Below are positions 16,642 through 25,621 of a DNA stretch of 64,000 bases, in pieces. Both the position numbers and the translations under genes were made by a program. Positions within the stretch are counted from its first letter, which is position 1. Each line of letters begins with the position of its first letter. This stretch comes from Clostridia bacterium (lineage in GTDB: Bacteria > Bacillota > Clostridia > Christensenellales > Aristaeellaceae). The stretch spans positions 24,422 through 88,421 of the forward strand of contig JAFTPN010000017.1 in NCBI GenBank assembly GCA_017463245.1, given 5' to 3'. The notes beneath the pieces are model-generated. The model was not told the origin of the DNA. It ran no database searches and saw nothing but the letters and a program-made list of their open reading frames with translations.

Positions 16642-19632
16642 ATGGCTCGCAACAAGCAACGGAAAAGCACGATCTTTATGCGGCTGCTTGTGCCGCTGAT
16701 CGTTATTGTGCTGCTCACCATCGGCCTTCTTGTGCTGTCGCTGAATGTGGGCGGCGCCTTCCGCGAACTGAACAACAATGCCCTGAACATGCTGGATGAG
16801 CGGGCGCAGAGCAAGCGCCAGAGCCTGCAATCGGAAATGCTGGGACGCTGGAGCAACCTGGACGCCACGGCGGAATCCGTCACCAGCATCATCCGGCGCA
16901 AGCTGTCGGTGGCCGGTGTCACAGCCGAGGATATGAAGACCGACGCAGCCCTGAATGCGGACATCATGCTCAGCGTGGCGCCCACGCTGGTCTCCCAGCT
17001 GCGCGCAGGCGGTACCACGGGCATCTTTGTGGTGCTCAACGGCATTGGCGTGGCCGACCAGCCGGATAGCTGGGCGGGCGTGTACCTGCGGGACAGCGAT
17101 CCCACCACCAACAGCAGCACCAACAGCGATGTGCTGCTCCTGCGCGGCATGCCGCCGGTGAGCCGGGAGCTGGATATCTCCCTGGACAGCTACTGGACGG
17201 CTGCCTTTACCTTCAACGAAAGCAACAGCAATTTCTTCTTCAAGGTGCTGGATGCGGTGCAGCAGGGCACCTCTAATGAGGCGATCCACTACGGCTACTG
17301 GTGCATGCCTTTCCGGATCAACGAGGGCGACCCGGTGAAGACCATGACCTACGCCATGCCCCTGTTCAACCGTGATGGCACCGTGCTGGGCATGATCGGC
17401 GTGGACATGACCACCAGCTACATCACCAGCCTGCTCAACAGCGGCGAGTTCGTCCGCGAGGCTACGGGCAGCTATGTGCTGGGCATGCAGCAGGAGGATG
17501 GCAGCATCCAGGTGGCCTGTTCCGCAGGCACCAGCTACAAGCAGTATTTTAACGCCGAGGACACGGTGCTGGTGCCCTCCCAGGTGCTGGACAGCAACAG
17601 CGTGATGTTCACCGGCACCCGCAATAACCGGCAGATGTGCGCTTCTGTGATGCCCCTGAACCTCTATGATACCAACACCGCCTTTGAAGATGATCAATGG
17701 GTGCTGGTGGGTATGCAGCCTGCCGAGACCCTGATGGCTTTCTCTGAGCAGTTCAAGAGCATGGTGGCCGTATCGGTGGCCATCGCCATCGCCCTGAGTC
17801 TGTTGATGGCCTCCATTGCCAGCGGCACGCTGATCCGCCCCATCAAGCGACTGGTGAAGCAGGTGGAAAATGTTGACCCCGGCAGTGAGCTGACCCTGGA
17901 AAAGACCAGCATTGCCGAGATCGACACCCTGGCCGACGCCATTGAAACAATGAACCATGATGCGCTGGAGGAAGCTGCCCGCTTCTCCACCATCATGCAG
18001 ATGACCGGCATGCAGGTGGGCGTGTTCGAGCTGAAGAAGAACGAGGATCAGGTCTATTGCTCGCCCGAATTTGTCAGCATGCTGGATATGGGCGAGGTTG
18101 CCCGCCAGAATAATATGATCAGCCGCGAGTCCTTTGGCCGGGTGATGCGCGACCGCTTCACCGAGGCCTATGACGAAGAGGTGTGGCGCTTCCAGGTGCG
18201 GGGCGAGGAACTGTACCTGCGCTACAAGCAGGTGGAGCATGACGACCGCATTGTGGGTACGCTGGTGGATGTGACCGAGGAGATCAACACCCGCATCGAC
18301 CTGGAGCGTGCCCGCGACATCGATGCGCTGACCGGCATCCACAACCGCCGCGCCTTTACCCGCCTGACGCAGGATCTCTTCGGCCGCCGCAGGGACGAGA
18401 TGGGCATTGGTGCGCTGATCATGGTGGACCTGGACAACCTGAAGTTCCTCAACAGCACCTACGGCCACGATACCGGCGACAGCTTCATCCGCGCCTTTGC
18501 CCATGCGCTGGGCGCCTTTGAGCAGGACAACCACAGCATCGTGGCGCGCCGCTCCGGCGATGAATTCTACATGCTGCTCTACGGCTACGACAGCCGCCAC
18601 GCCCTGGAGGAGCACATCGACATGGCCTGGCAGCAGGTCAGCACCCAGGGCATCGTGCTGCCCGATGGCAGCTTCTACCGCTTCCGCGCCTCCGGCGGCA
18701 TGGCCTGGTATCCCGACGATGCCACCACCCTTTCCAAGCTTTTGCACTATGCGGACTTTGCCATGTACAAGGTCAAGCAGGACGCCAAGGGCAACCTGCG
18801 CACCTTCGACAGCGCCCTGTTCAACGAGGAGAGCTACCTCATCGACGCCCGCGCGGCGCTGGATCGCCTGATCGACAACCAGCTGCTGCACTATGCCTAT
18901 CAGCCCATCGTGTCGGTGAAGACCGCCGAACTGTGGGGCTACGAGCTGCTGATGCGCCCCGACGTGCCGGAACTGAAGAACCCCGGCGCGGTGCTGAGAT
19001 TGGCCAAGGAGCAGGGCAAGCTGCACCACATCGAGCGGCTGACCTGGCATTGCGGTTTGGAATCCGCCCGGCTGATGGTCGAACGCGGGCTGCTGGGCAA
19101 GGACATGAAGCTGTTCATCAACTCCATCGCCAGCCAGAAGATGGATCTTACCGAGCGCCAGCACATCATCGACTGCTATACCGACCTGCTGCCCCAGGTG
19201 GTGCTGGAAGTGACCGAGGCCGAGGATAACAACAAGGATTACACCGAGCGCAAGATGAAGTTCATCCGCGGCAACGGCGGCGAGGTGGCCATCGACGACT
19301 ACGGCACCGGCTACAACAGCGAGCTGGCGCTGGTGGAGATCCCCTGCGAATACGTGAAGGTGGACGCCTCCTTCGTCCGCGATGTGGACAAGGATCCCAA
19401 CAAGCAGGCGCTGGTGAAGAACCTGATGAACTACGCCAAGGCCCGGGGCATTGCCGTGCTGGCCGAGGGCGTGGAGACCCGCAGCGAGATGGAAACCATG
19501 ATCAGCTTCGGCGTGGACTATCTCCAGGGCTTCTACCTGGGCATGCCCCGGGAAAAGCCCCAGCAGGTGATGCAGGCCATCCGCATGGAGATCCGCGACA
19601 TCACCTGGCGGATGCAGCATCCCCAGGCATAA
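16642..19632 (+). CDS. Membrane receptor with GGDEF and EAL domains
   Basis: 996 residues. In order: membrane helix (about 17-38), a large extracytoplasmic sensor of about 330 residues with Cache-like features (VLGMIGVDMTTSYI), second helix (VAVSVAIAIALSLLMASIASG), HAMP-like linker, a PAS-like region, GGDEF domain with site SGDEF (638-642), and EAL domain beginning YQPIVS. The EAL metal and catalytic positions look present: Glu768 in YELLMR, Asn in FINS, Glu in LEVTE, the DDYGTGYNS Asps, Lys in VKVD, Glu in AEGVE and Gln in LQGF. So c-di-GMP hydrolysis is likely; cyclase activity with Ser in the first motif position is possible. It is paired with the upstream binding protein. Confidence 0.92.
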   Translation: MARNKQRKSTIFMRLLVPLIVIVLLTIGLLVLSLNVGGAFRELNNNALNMLDERAQSKRQSLQSEMLGRWSNLDATAESVTSIIRRKLSVAGVTAEDMKTDAALNADIMLSVAPTLVSQLRAGGTTGIFVVLNGIGVADQPDSWAGVYLRDSDPTTNSSTNSDVLLLRGMPPVSRELDISLDSYWTAAFTFNESNSNFFFKVLDAVQQGTSNEAIHYGYWCMPFRINEGDPVKTMTYAMPLFNRDGTVLGMIGVDMTTSYITSLLNSGEFVREATGSYVLGMQQEDGSIQVACSAGTSYKQYFNAEDTVLVPSQVLDSNSVMFTGTRNNRQMCASVMPLNLYDTNTAFEDDQWVLVGMQPAETLMAFSEQFKSMVAVSVAIAIALSLLMASIASGTLIRPIKRLVKQVENVDPGSELTLEKTSIAEIDTLADAIETMNHDALEEAARFSTIMQMTGMQVGVFELKKNEDQVYCSPEFVSMLDMGEVARQNNMISRESFGRVMRDRFTEAYDEEVWRFQVRGEELYLRYKQVEHDDRIVGTLVDVTEEINTRIDLERARDIDALTGIHNRRAFTRLTQDLFGRRRDEMGIGALIMVDLDNLKFLNSTYGHDTGDSFIRAFAHALGAFEQDNHSIVARRSGDEFYMLLYGYDSRHALEEHIDMAWQQVSTQGIVLPDGSFYRFRASGGMAWYPDDATTLSKLLHYADFAMYKVKQDAKGNLRTFDSALFNEESYLIDARAALDRLIDNQLLHYAYQPIVSVKTAELWGYELLMRPDVPELKNPGAVLRLAKEQGKLHHIERLTWHCGLESARLMVERGLLGKDMKLFINSIASQKMDLTERQHIIDCYTDLLPQVVLEVTEAEDNNKDYTERKMKFIRGNGGEVAIDDYGTGYNSELALVEIPCEYVKVDASFVRDVDKDPNKQALVKNLMNYAKARGIAVLAEGVETRSEMETMISFGVDYLQGFYLGMPREKPQQVMQAIRMEIRDITWRMQHPQA

Positions 19633-19713
19633 GGTCAATAGACCCATATTCATGTAGGGACGGGGTCGCACCCTGCCCCTACAATTCTGTTTTACAGGAG
19701 GCGGTATGCCGCC

Positions 19714-21201
19714 ATGGATCGTATTTTGCTGTTGATGGCTGCCCAGGGCTATCCCCAGGCCGATGCCGCCCTGCGCTCTGCCAGGGAGAACGCTGCCTCG
19801 CCTGCGCGGGTGTCCTATGGCCTCTCCCTGCAGGATGAGCCGGACGAGAACGCCCATGCAGCCATGCGGGCGTTGGGGTCGGTGCAGTTTCTGTGCCCTG
19901 GTGGCTCCAGCTGGACGGACATGGAAGCCCTGTGGCAGGGCGAGGGTTATGTGCTCATCGCCCATCCGGCCATGACCTTTACAAAAAACTGGGATATGCA
20001 GCTGCTGCGCGCCCTGCGCCAATGCCGGCGGGACAGCGTGTTCAGCACCGTGCTCACGGGCTATCTGCCCCGGCCGCAGGATGCGGTGGATGCGGTGTGC
20101 CCCGTGGCAGCAGAGAGCTTCGACGCTCAGGGACAATTGGTATTCCAGCGCGGCACACCCCTGCGCTATGCCACTTCGCCCCTGCGCAGCGCCTTTCTGC
20201 ACCCGGATTTCTGCTTTGCTCCGGCGGCTTTCTTCCGGGAAATGCAGCAGGAGGAAGCGCCCCTGTTCCTGGCGGCTTTCCGCAGAAAGTGGGAGGTCTA
20301 CACCCTGCACCGCCCGGTGATTCACATCAGCGACGATATGCCCCTTGCTCCCTGCCAGCTGCCCCAGGAGGCTGATACCAGCCTGAGCCGCTTTGAGAAG
20401 CGCTTCGGCCTGCGGCTCGCTGCCCGGCAGCTTTCCGCCATGGCGCGCCAGGGCGTGTTCACCGCCGATTTGACCTTTCCCACCCATGTGCCCTATGTGG
20501 TGCGCGGCCAGGAAGCCCTTCGGGAGCTGATGAGCCGCCGTGGGAAGGTCTCGCCCCTGTGCGTCACGGCCTATCTTTCCCTGCCCATGGACGGCCCCAA
20601 CATGCATGAGCAGTACATCTGCTGGTTCGGCTATCTTTCCAGGCTGAAGAACCTCTCCCTGCTGTGCTACGGGGACGGGGAGTCCACCCGGAAGATCATG
20701 CCCATGCTGCCCAATGTGCTGGAATACAAGCGCCGCTACGGTCTGCCGGTGGAGGGGGAGATCCCTGCTGAGGAGACCATGAACTACATGAAGCTCTCCA
20801 AGCCCTTCATCCTGGCGCAGAGCCGGGAGAAATTCCTGAACCACAGCCATTATGTGTGGATCGATTTCGGCTATCTGCGGTATCCTGTGTATGAGCGCGC
20901 CGCCATCGACTGGGCGAACGTCTGCCACGACAAGATCATGCTCAGCATGGTGGAGGGTGTGCCGGATGTGTCCATGCTGGTGGTGCCGGACGCCATGCTC
21001 CTGACCCTGTGCCGGGAGATCGCCGCCCTGTGCGAAAACGAGCTGAATACCCGCGGCCACCTGCCCATGGAAACGGAACTGTGGCTGATGCTGATCAAAG
21101 AGCATCGGGACTGGTTTGAACTGATCGATATGCCCGGCAACAGGGAGCTGTTGACCCTGACCATGATGAGCCGGGAGGAGGAAGCCCATGTGTACTGCTA
21201 A
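19714..21201 (+). CDS. Two-domain glycosyltransferase-like protein (GlcNAc-type plus HtrL/YibB-type)
   Basis: 495 residues, no signal peptide. The N-terminal about 230 residues (RILLLMAAQGYPQ, ARENAASPARVSYGLSLQ, WTDMEALWQGEGYVLIAHP, TFTKNWDMQLL) follow the pattern of GlcNAc-type glycosyltransferases (GT-A fold). The C-terminal about 220 residues (VCVTAYLSL-like CVTAYLSLPM, FILAQSREKFLN, HYVWIDFGY) resemble HtrL/YibB, another putative glycosyltransferase family. A fusion of the two would make a bifunctional enzyme for surface glycan. The ribosome site is GGAGGCGG. It overlaps the thioesterase gene by 14 nt. Family calls are from pattern recognition. Confidence 0.65.
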   Translation: MDRILLLMAAQGYPQADAALRSARENAASPARVSYGLSLQDEPDENAHAAMRALGSVQFLCPGGSSWTDMEALWQGEGYVLIAHPAMTFTKNWDMQLLRALRQCRRDSVFSTVLTGYLPRPQDAVDAVCPVAAESFDAQGQLVFQRGTPLRYATSPLRSAFLHPDFCFAPAAFFREMQQEEAPLFLAAFRRKWEVYTLHRPVIHISDDMPLAPCQLPQEADTSLSRFEKRFGLRLAARQLSAMARQGVFTADLTFPTHVPYVVRGQEALRELMSRRGKVSPLCVTAYLSLPMDGPNMHEQYICWFGYLSRLKNLSLLCYGDGESTRKIMPMLPNVLEYKRRYGLPVEGEIPAEETMNYMKLSKPFILAQSREKFLNHSHYVWIDFGYLRYPVYERAAIDWANVCHDKIMLSMVEGVPDVSMLVVPDAMLLTLCREIAALCENELNTRGHLPMETELWLMLIKEHRDWFELIDMPGNRELLTLTMMSREEEAHVYC

Positions 21202-21661
21202 AACTGTGGAAGAAAGCCGCACCACCCATGTGGCCATATTGATGCCCGGCGACCTGAACGGCTACAGCCGTCTGTTTGGCGGCAGGCTGATGGAGTGGAT
21301 CGACGTGGTGGCCGCCGTGGTGGCTCGCCGCCACTCCGGGTGCGAGGTCACCACGGCCTCGGTGGACAATCTGGAATTCCAGGCGCCCGCCTTTGCCAAC
21401 GATACCGTTGTGCTGGAGGGACGCATCACCTGCGTGGGACGCACCAGCATGGAGGTGCGGGTGGATACCTATGTGGAAGCGCTGGGCGGCAAGCGCCACC
21501 GGGTGAACCGGGCCTATCTGGTCATGGTGGCGCTGGACAGGAATCAAAAGCCTGTGCCGGTACCCCAGCTGATCCTGGAAACCGAAGAAGACAAAGCTGA
21601 ATGGGATGCGGGCATGCGCCGCCGTGCGCTGCGCAGCCTGCGTCAGAAGGAGCATTACTGA
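21188..21661 (+). CDS. Hotdog-fold acyl-CoA thioesterase
   Basis: 157 residues. The pattern GDLNGYSRLFGGRLMEWIDVVA matches the N/HxxGxxxxGxxxxxWxD core of acyl-CoA hydrolases of the YciA/BACH type, followed by the strands TASVDNLEFQAP and VVLEGRITCVGRTSMEVRV. It should cleave acyl-CoA thioesters in the cytoplasm. It starts inside the end of the glycosyltransferase gene and its stop overlaps the metF start (TGATG), so the three genes are translationally coupled, although a functional link is not obvious. Confidence 0.88.
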   Translation: MCTAKTVEESRTTHVAILMPGDLNGYSRLFGGRLMEWIDVVAAVVARRHSGCEVTTASVDNLEFQAPAFANDTVVLEGRITCVGRTSMEVRVDTYVEALGGKRHRVNRAYLVMVALDRNQKPVPVPQLILETEEDKAEWDAGMRRRALRSLRQKEHY

Positions 21662-22521
21662 TGAAGATCGGCACGCTGTTGCGGGACGGCAAGGTACACC
21701 TGTCCTGCGAGGTATTCCCGCCCAAGAAGTTCGACGGCATCGCCCAGGCGTCCCAGGTGGCGCAGGAGATCGCCGACCTGCACCCTGCCTTTATGTCCGT
21801 GACCTATGGCGCGGCAGGCTCCACCCCCGGCCACACCCTGGCGGTGGCCAAGGCTGTGGCGGAAAAGAACGTTACCCCCCTGTGTCACCTGACCTGCGTG
21901 CAGTCCACCCGCGACCATGTGAAGCAGGTGCTTTCCGACATGAAGGCCGCCGGCATGGAAAACGTGCTGGCGCTGCGGGGCGACCTGCCCAGGGAGGGCG
22001 AGCCGGTGAAGGACTTCGTCTATGCCAGCGAGCTGGTGGAGTTCATCCATCAGCAGGGCGACTTCTGCGTGGGTGCGGCCTGCTATCCGGAAGGACACCC
22101 GGAAAGCGGCGGCCGCATCCGGGACATTGAATACCTCAAGCGCAAGGTGGACGCGGGGGTGGACTTCCTCACCACCCAGATGTTCTTCGACAACGGCATT
22201 CTGTACAACTTCCTGTATAGGGCGCTGCGCTCTGGCATCGATGTGCCGGTGTGCGCGGGCATCATGCCCATCACCACCACCCAGCAGGTGGAGCGCGTGG
22301 TGAAGCTCTCCGGCTCCATCATGCCGCCGCGCTTTGCCGCCATTGCCGACCGCTTTGCGGATGACCCCGCCGCCATGGCGCAGGCGGGCATTGCCTTTGC
22401 CACCGAGCAGATCATCGACCTGGTGGCCAACGGCATCAACAACATTCACCTGTACACCATGAACAAGCCCTGGATCACCAAGGCCATTGTGGACAACCTG
22501 TCCAATGTGATCAAGATGTAA
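21661..22521 (+). CDS. metF: Methylenetetrahydrofolate reductase
   Basis: 286 residues, standard for the catalytic MetF domain. It reduces 5,10-methylene-THF to 5-methyl-THF for methionine synthesis or the acetyl-CoA pathway. Visible landmarks: catalytic Glu in SCEVFPPK, FMSVTYGAAGS, HLTCVQSTRD, NVLALRGD (flavin/folate contacts), FCVGAACYPEGHPES, FLTTQMFFDN and VCAGIMPITT. ATG at 21661 has AGAAGGAG upstream and overlaps the previous stop. No MetV-type zinc partner gene is adjacent. Downstream is a long bidirectional terminator. Confidence 0.96.
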   Translation: MKIGTLLRDGKVHLSCEVFPPKKFDGIAQASQVAQEIADLHPAFMSVTYGAAGSTPGHTLAVAKAVAEKNVTPLCHLTCVQSTRDHVKQVLSDMKAAGMENVLALRGDLPREGEPVKDFVYASELVEFIHQQGDFCVGAACYPEGHPESGGRIRDIEYLKRKVDAGVDFLTTQMFFDNGILYNFLYRALRSGIDVPVCAGIMPITTTQQVERVVKLSGSIMPPRFAAIADRFADDPAAMAQAGIAFATEQIIDLVANGINNIHLYTMNKPWITKAIVDNLSNVIKM

Positions 22522-22572
22522 CGTGAAGGCATTCTCATTCCTTCATTCCTTCATTATCTTCATTTCTTCATT

Positions 22573-22619
22573 CCAAATAAGGAAAACCCTGCACATCGTG
22601 CAGGGTTTTCCTTATTTGG
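22573..22619. terminator. Long bidirectional terminator
   Basis: A perfect 21-bp stem starting CCAAATAAGGAAAACCC closes on a 5-nt loop. It ends metF on the plus strand, and on the minus strand it includes the stop codon of the convergent GuaA-like gene (22612-22614). Confidence 0.85.
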
Positions 22620-24069
22620 CTGCTTCATTTCTCGCATAGCTCTGGCTGGGGGTGAAGTCATACAGCACCCGGCCAACGGCGGGGAGGGTGGCGAGGATCT
22701 GCTCGGTCACGCGCTCCAATAGGTCGTGGGGCAGGCGGGAGGCAATGGCCACGTTGCCGTCGATGACCTGCACCGCCCGCAGGATGATCACATAGCCCGC
22801 GCCCATGGGGACGGGGTTATCGGCCAGGGTGGCGTAGTATTGCCACAGGCGCTTGTGCTGGCCGGCGGCTTCGATCTCCTGGCGGAAAATGGCGTCGGCC
22901 TCCCGCAGGATGGAAAGCTTTTCCTCTGTGACAGTGGAGAGAATGCGGGTGGCCAGGCCGCTGCCGGGGAAGGGCTGGCGGCGGATGATGCGCTCGGGCA
23001 GGAGCAGGTCTTCGCCCACGCGACGCACTTCATCCTTGAACAGCTCCCGCACCGGCTCCACCAGGGGCAGGCCTTCGGCGGGCAGATCGGCGGGGGCGTC
23101 CAGGGTATCGTTGTAGTTGGTGCCCTGGAGCATCACCTTCACGCCGGGCAGCTCCTGCACCTGGCGCTGGATGATCTCCTGCAGCAAGTCGTGGACGATG
23201 CGCTCCTTGGCGCGGACGGACACGATGCCCTCCAGCGCGGAGAGGATCTCCTCGCTGGCGTCCACCATTTCCACGTTCAGGCCCAGCTGGTCACGGTACA
23301 GGCTCAGGACTTCCTCAGCTTCGCCCTTGCGCAGAAGGCCGGTATCGATCAGCAAACAGCGCAGCCGATGGCCGATGGCCTGGTTGCCCAGCACGGCGCA
23401 CACGCCGCTGTCCACACCGCCGGAGATGGCGCACAGCGCCTCGGCCTCGCCGGGGCAGGCGGCCTGGATGGCCTCGCGGGCGCGCTCCACCACGGCTTGC
23501 CGGCTCCACCATTGGGTGCAGCCGCAGATGTTCATGCAATAGTTCAGCAGCAGCTGGATGCCGTCGGGGTCGTTGCTTTCGGGCAGGAAGGCCAGGCCGT
23601 ACACGGACTTGCCCGCCGCACGGAAGCCCAGCACGCCGCTTTCCACCTGCGCAATGGGGTGGCAGGCGGCGGACAGGGTGATGCACCGGCAGGCGGGGAT
23701 ATACCGCTCGTTGGCGGTAAGCCCGGCAAACAGGTCTTCAGCGCCATCAAAGTGGACGGAGAACACACCGGGCTCGGCGGCCTTGTCCCCCAGGGAGCAG
23801 CCCAGCTGCACCGCCAGGGACAGGGCGGCATCGCCCATGGCCATCACGGGCAGGCCGGTGGTGAGGATCTCGCCCAGGCCGGGAATGGCGGCGGGTTCGC
23901 CCGCATCGGCGCCTGCCAGCAGAATGCCCCGCGCCTCCAGCGCCAGCACATCGGCAGCGGTGGCGGTGGCGGGCAGAATGCGGCAGTCCAGGTGTTCCGT
24001 GCGCAGCTTGCGCGCCATGGAGCGGCAGGCCTTGCTGTCGGCCTCGATGAGAATGATCATATCGCGCAT
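22612..24069 (-). CDS. GMP synthase-like protein with degenerate active sites
   Basis: 485 residues with the GuaA architecture: an N-terminal class I glutaminase fold (about 1-185), then a PP-loop ATPase with intact SGGVDS (216-221) and the GuaA dimerisation region (PVPMGAGYVIILRAVQVIDG). Key residues are lost. The glutaminase Cys of GVCYGMQ is replaced in VMAMGDAAL, the His of FHPE is Leu in FLPE, the SHHNVGG segment is absent, HPFPGPG reads QPFPGSG, and the C-terminal PPATIEWE tail is replaced by an unrelated end. It should still adenylate something, but not use glutamine and perhaps not XMP. It is probably a paralogue beside a true GuaA elsewhere. Start at 24069 follows GGAGGAG. Confidence 0.8.
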   Translation of the reverse strand: MRDMIILIEADSKACRSMARKLRTEHLDCRILPATATAADVLALEARGILLAGADAGEPAAIPGLGEILTTGLPVMAMGDAALSLAVQLGCSLGDKAAEPGVFSVHFDGAEDLFAGLTANERYIPACRCITLSAACHPIAQVESGVLGFRAAGKSVYGLAFLPESNDPDGIQLLLNYCMNICGCTQWWSRQAVVERAREAIQAACPGEAEALCAISGGVDSGVCAVLGNQAIGHRLRCLLIDTGLLRKGEAEEVLSLYRDQLGLNVEMVDASEEILSALEGIVSVRAKERIVHDLLQEIIQRQVQELPGVKVMLQGTNYNDTLDAPADLPAEGLPLVEPVRELFKDEVRRVGEDLLLPERIIRRQPFPGSGLATRILSTVTEEKLSILREADAIFRQEIEAAGQHKRLWQYYATLADNPVPMGAGYVIILRAVQVIDGNVAIASRLPHDLLERVTEQILATLPAVGRVLYDFTPSQSYARNEAAK

Positions 24070-24164
24070 GGGGACTCACTCCTCCATCTATTGCAAAACG
24101 TCGGGCATTTCTTGTATATATTCGCCGCGGGGGCGGGAAAACCTTCTTTTGCGGAAGAGTGTTA

Positions 24165-24207
24165 CAAAACAGAAGGGCGAAGGTGCATCTGCCACACCTT
24201 CGCCCTG
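24165..24207 (-). terminator. Terminator after the Xre gene
   Basis: A perfect 12-bp stem (AGGGCGAAGGTG / CACCTTCGCCCT) with a 9-nt loop is followed on the minus strand by TCTGTTTTG. Confidence 0.75.
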
Positions 24208-24211
24208 TGGT

Positions 24212-24532
24212 TCACTCTCTGAAATCGAACAGCTGCTTCGGGGTGATCTCCAGCACCTCGCAGAGCTTGAAGATCACATCAAAAGAAACGCCCACATTGC
24301 CAAGCTCGATGGCGCTGATGTGGCTTCGGTCAATGTCGGCCATCTCGGCCAGTTTCATCTGGGTCAGCCGCTTCTTTTTGCGGTAGTAGACCACATTCAA
24401 ACCAAATTGCTCGTAGTACTTCTTATTGCGAAATTGTAAAATATAACCGAATAAGGAATAGATTGGTCTGGTGTTTCGTTTAGTAGGTGTCGCGGAGACT
24501 GCGCACGGTTGAAATGCAGGATTAGCTCTCAT
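24212..24532 (-). CDS. Xre-family helix-turn-helix regulator
   Basis: Up to 106 residues. The Cro/C1 HTH covers about residues 40-100 (LNVVYYRKKKRLTQMKLAEMADIDRS, then ISAIELGNVGVSF). The protein ends just after the domain (LEITPKQLFDF), so it has no effector part. The start is unsure. The only conventional upstream codon in frame is ATG at 24532, which has a poor ribosome site, and the first about 35 residues do not resemble the family. Most homologues would begin near the YYEQFGLN segment, where there is no ATG, GTG or TTG. The region is AT-richer than its surroundings. Confidence 0.7.
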   Translation of the reverse strand: MRANPAFQPCAVSATPTKRNTRPIYSLFGYILQFRNKKYYEQFGLNVVYYRKKKRLTQMKLAEMADIDRSHISAIELGNVGVSFDVIFKLCEVLEITPKQLFDFRE

Positions 24533-24585
24533 TGCATTTTGTTTTCAGACATTACTTTAGCGGTCATTGAGAAGGAGGTAACCCT

Positions 24586-25347
24586 ATGAAGAAGTTATTT
24601 TGCATCGTTAGTATCCTACTGGTAATGGCAATGCTGCCAGTTGCTGCTTTCGCGCAGACACAGGAGGAGCGGAATCATACTGAAACGCTTCAACAAGCAA
24701 CGGATGTATTTGAAGTAACAGATGACGGGCGCGAAATGCGAATTGTGACAGTCTTGGACGAAGGAACAGAATATGAGCCAATAGAAAGGATTGTTACACA
24801 GGCCGGCACTGCATTTGATTCCTATTTTTATTCGAATTCCCCGATAGAGTGGATCAGGATTTCTTATCATGACAGAGAAGGTAATGCGCAGCAGGGATGG
24901 ATTGTGGCAAATGCTGAAGCCATCACCGGGATCAATATGAGTGGATTCGACAACACTTCAAACGAAGAGTACAATGGGTATGACCTTGGGTTTGTTTTGT
25001 GCGAAGCTCTTTCGTTAAGGGAGAATCCGGATGCCGCTTCAAAGATCATCCAGACAATGACCTATGGGACATATTGTACAGTAATTGAGGAAAACGGATC
25101 ATGGTACAATGTCACATATCGTGATGAAAACTTGCGTTATAGTGGTTGGGTAAGAAAGGAATATGTTCTTGTAAATCCCGACTACTTTGTACCTGATGGA
25201 GAAACCCCGGTTTATGCTATGCCTTCTGGTAGTTCAAAAAGAGTTGGGCTTATTAACAGCGAAGCAAGGTATCCAATCATTGGGGAGATGAATGGCTTCT
25301 TAGTGATTAGTCTGCGTGGAGCGAGTGGGTTTGTTGCAAAGCCTTAG
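24586..25347 (+). CDS. Secreted SH3-domain protein in AT-rich patch
   Basis: 253 residues. Ribosome site GAAGGAGGT; signal peptide [23 protein letters not shown] with an AFA-Q site. An SH3b domain lies at about 140-200 ([46 protein letters not shown]), and a second partial one is possible before it ([12 protein letters not shown]) and after it ([15 protein letters not shown]). It probably binds the cell wall. Codon use is clearly AT-richer than in most of the window, which suggests recent acquisition. The Xre gene is divergent upstream, which may place the two in one regulatory unit. Confidence 0.75.
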   Translation: MKKLFCIVSILLVMAMLPVAAFAQTQEERNHTETLQQATDVFEVTDDGREMRIVTVLDEGTEYEPIERIVTQAGTAFDSYFYSNSPIEWIRISYHDREGNAQQGWIVANAEAITGINMSGFDNTSNEEYNGYDLGFVLCEALSLRENPDAASKIIQTMTYGTYCTVIEENGSWYNVTYRDENLRYSGWVRKEYVLVNPDYFVPDGETPVYAMPSGSSKRVGLINSEARYPIIGEMNGFLVISLRGASGFVAKP

Positions 25348-25469
25348 TGTAAGGAGAAGCGCTGTATGCGTTGATGACGGCCAGTCCGCCACTATTACAC
25401 CAATCGGCAATTGTGTTGAATGTGGCAGTAGTTTTTGCTGTAAGAGTTCCACCATAAGTTATTGGCCTG

Positions 25470-25511
25470 CCCCTGCCTTCCCTCAACAGAAAAGCAGGGG
25501 ATTTTCATTTT
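25470..25511 (+). terminator. Probable terminator
   Basis: CCCCTGC and GCAGGGG pair around a 17-nt loop, followed by ATTTTCATTTT. The 274 bases between the SH3 gene and rubrerythrin also hold an unexplained antisense-looking open stretch (see findings) and a possible promoter near 25534-25564 (TTGTTT, 19 bp, TATACT). Confidence 0.55.
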
Positions 25512-25621
25512 CACAAAAAAATTTTTTGAAAACTTGTTTCACCCGCCGCAATCTGGTGTATACTATCATCAGGCGGAAGCCAGACAACAAAAATATGAAA
25601 TTATATTTGGAGGTAGATCAT

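Noticed and set aside
16372-21237. A very long open frame (over 1600 codons) on the minus strand opposite the GGDEF-EAL and neighbouring genes
   Set aside because: It is the mirror of GC-rich codon use in real plus-strand genes; the translation is His/Ala/Gly-rich with no domain, and the plus strand has signal peptide, GGDEF and EAL motifs.
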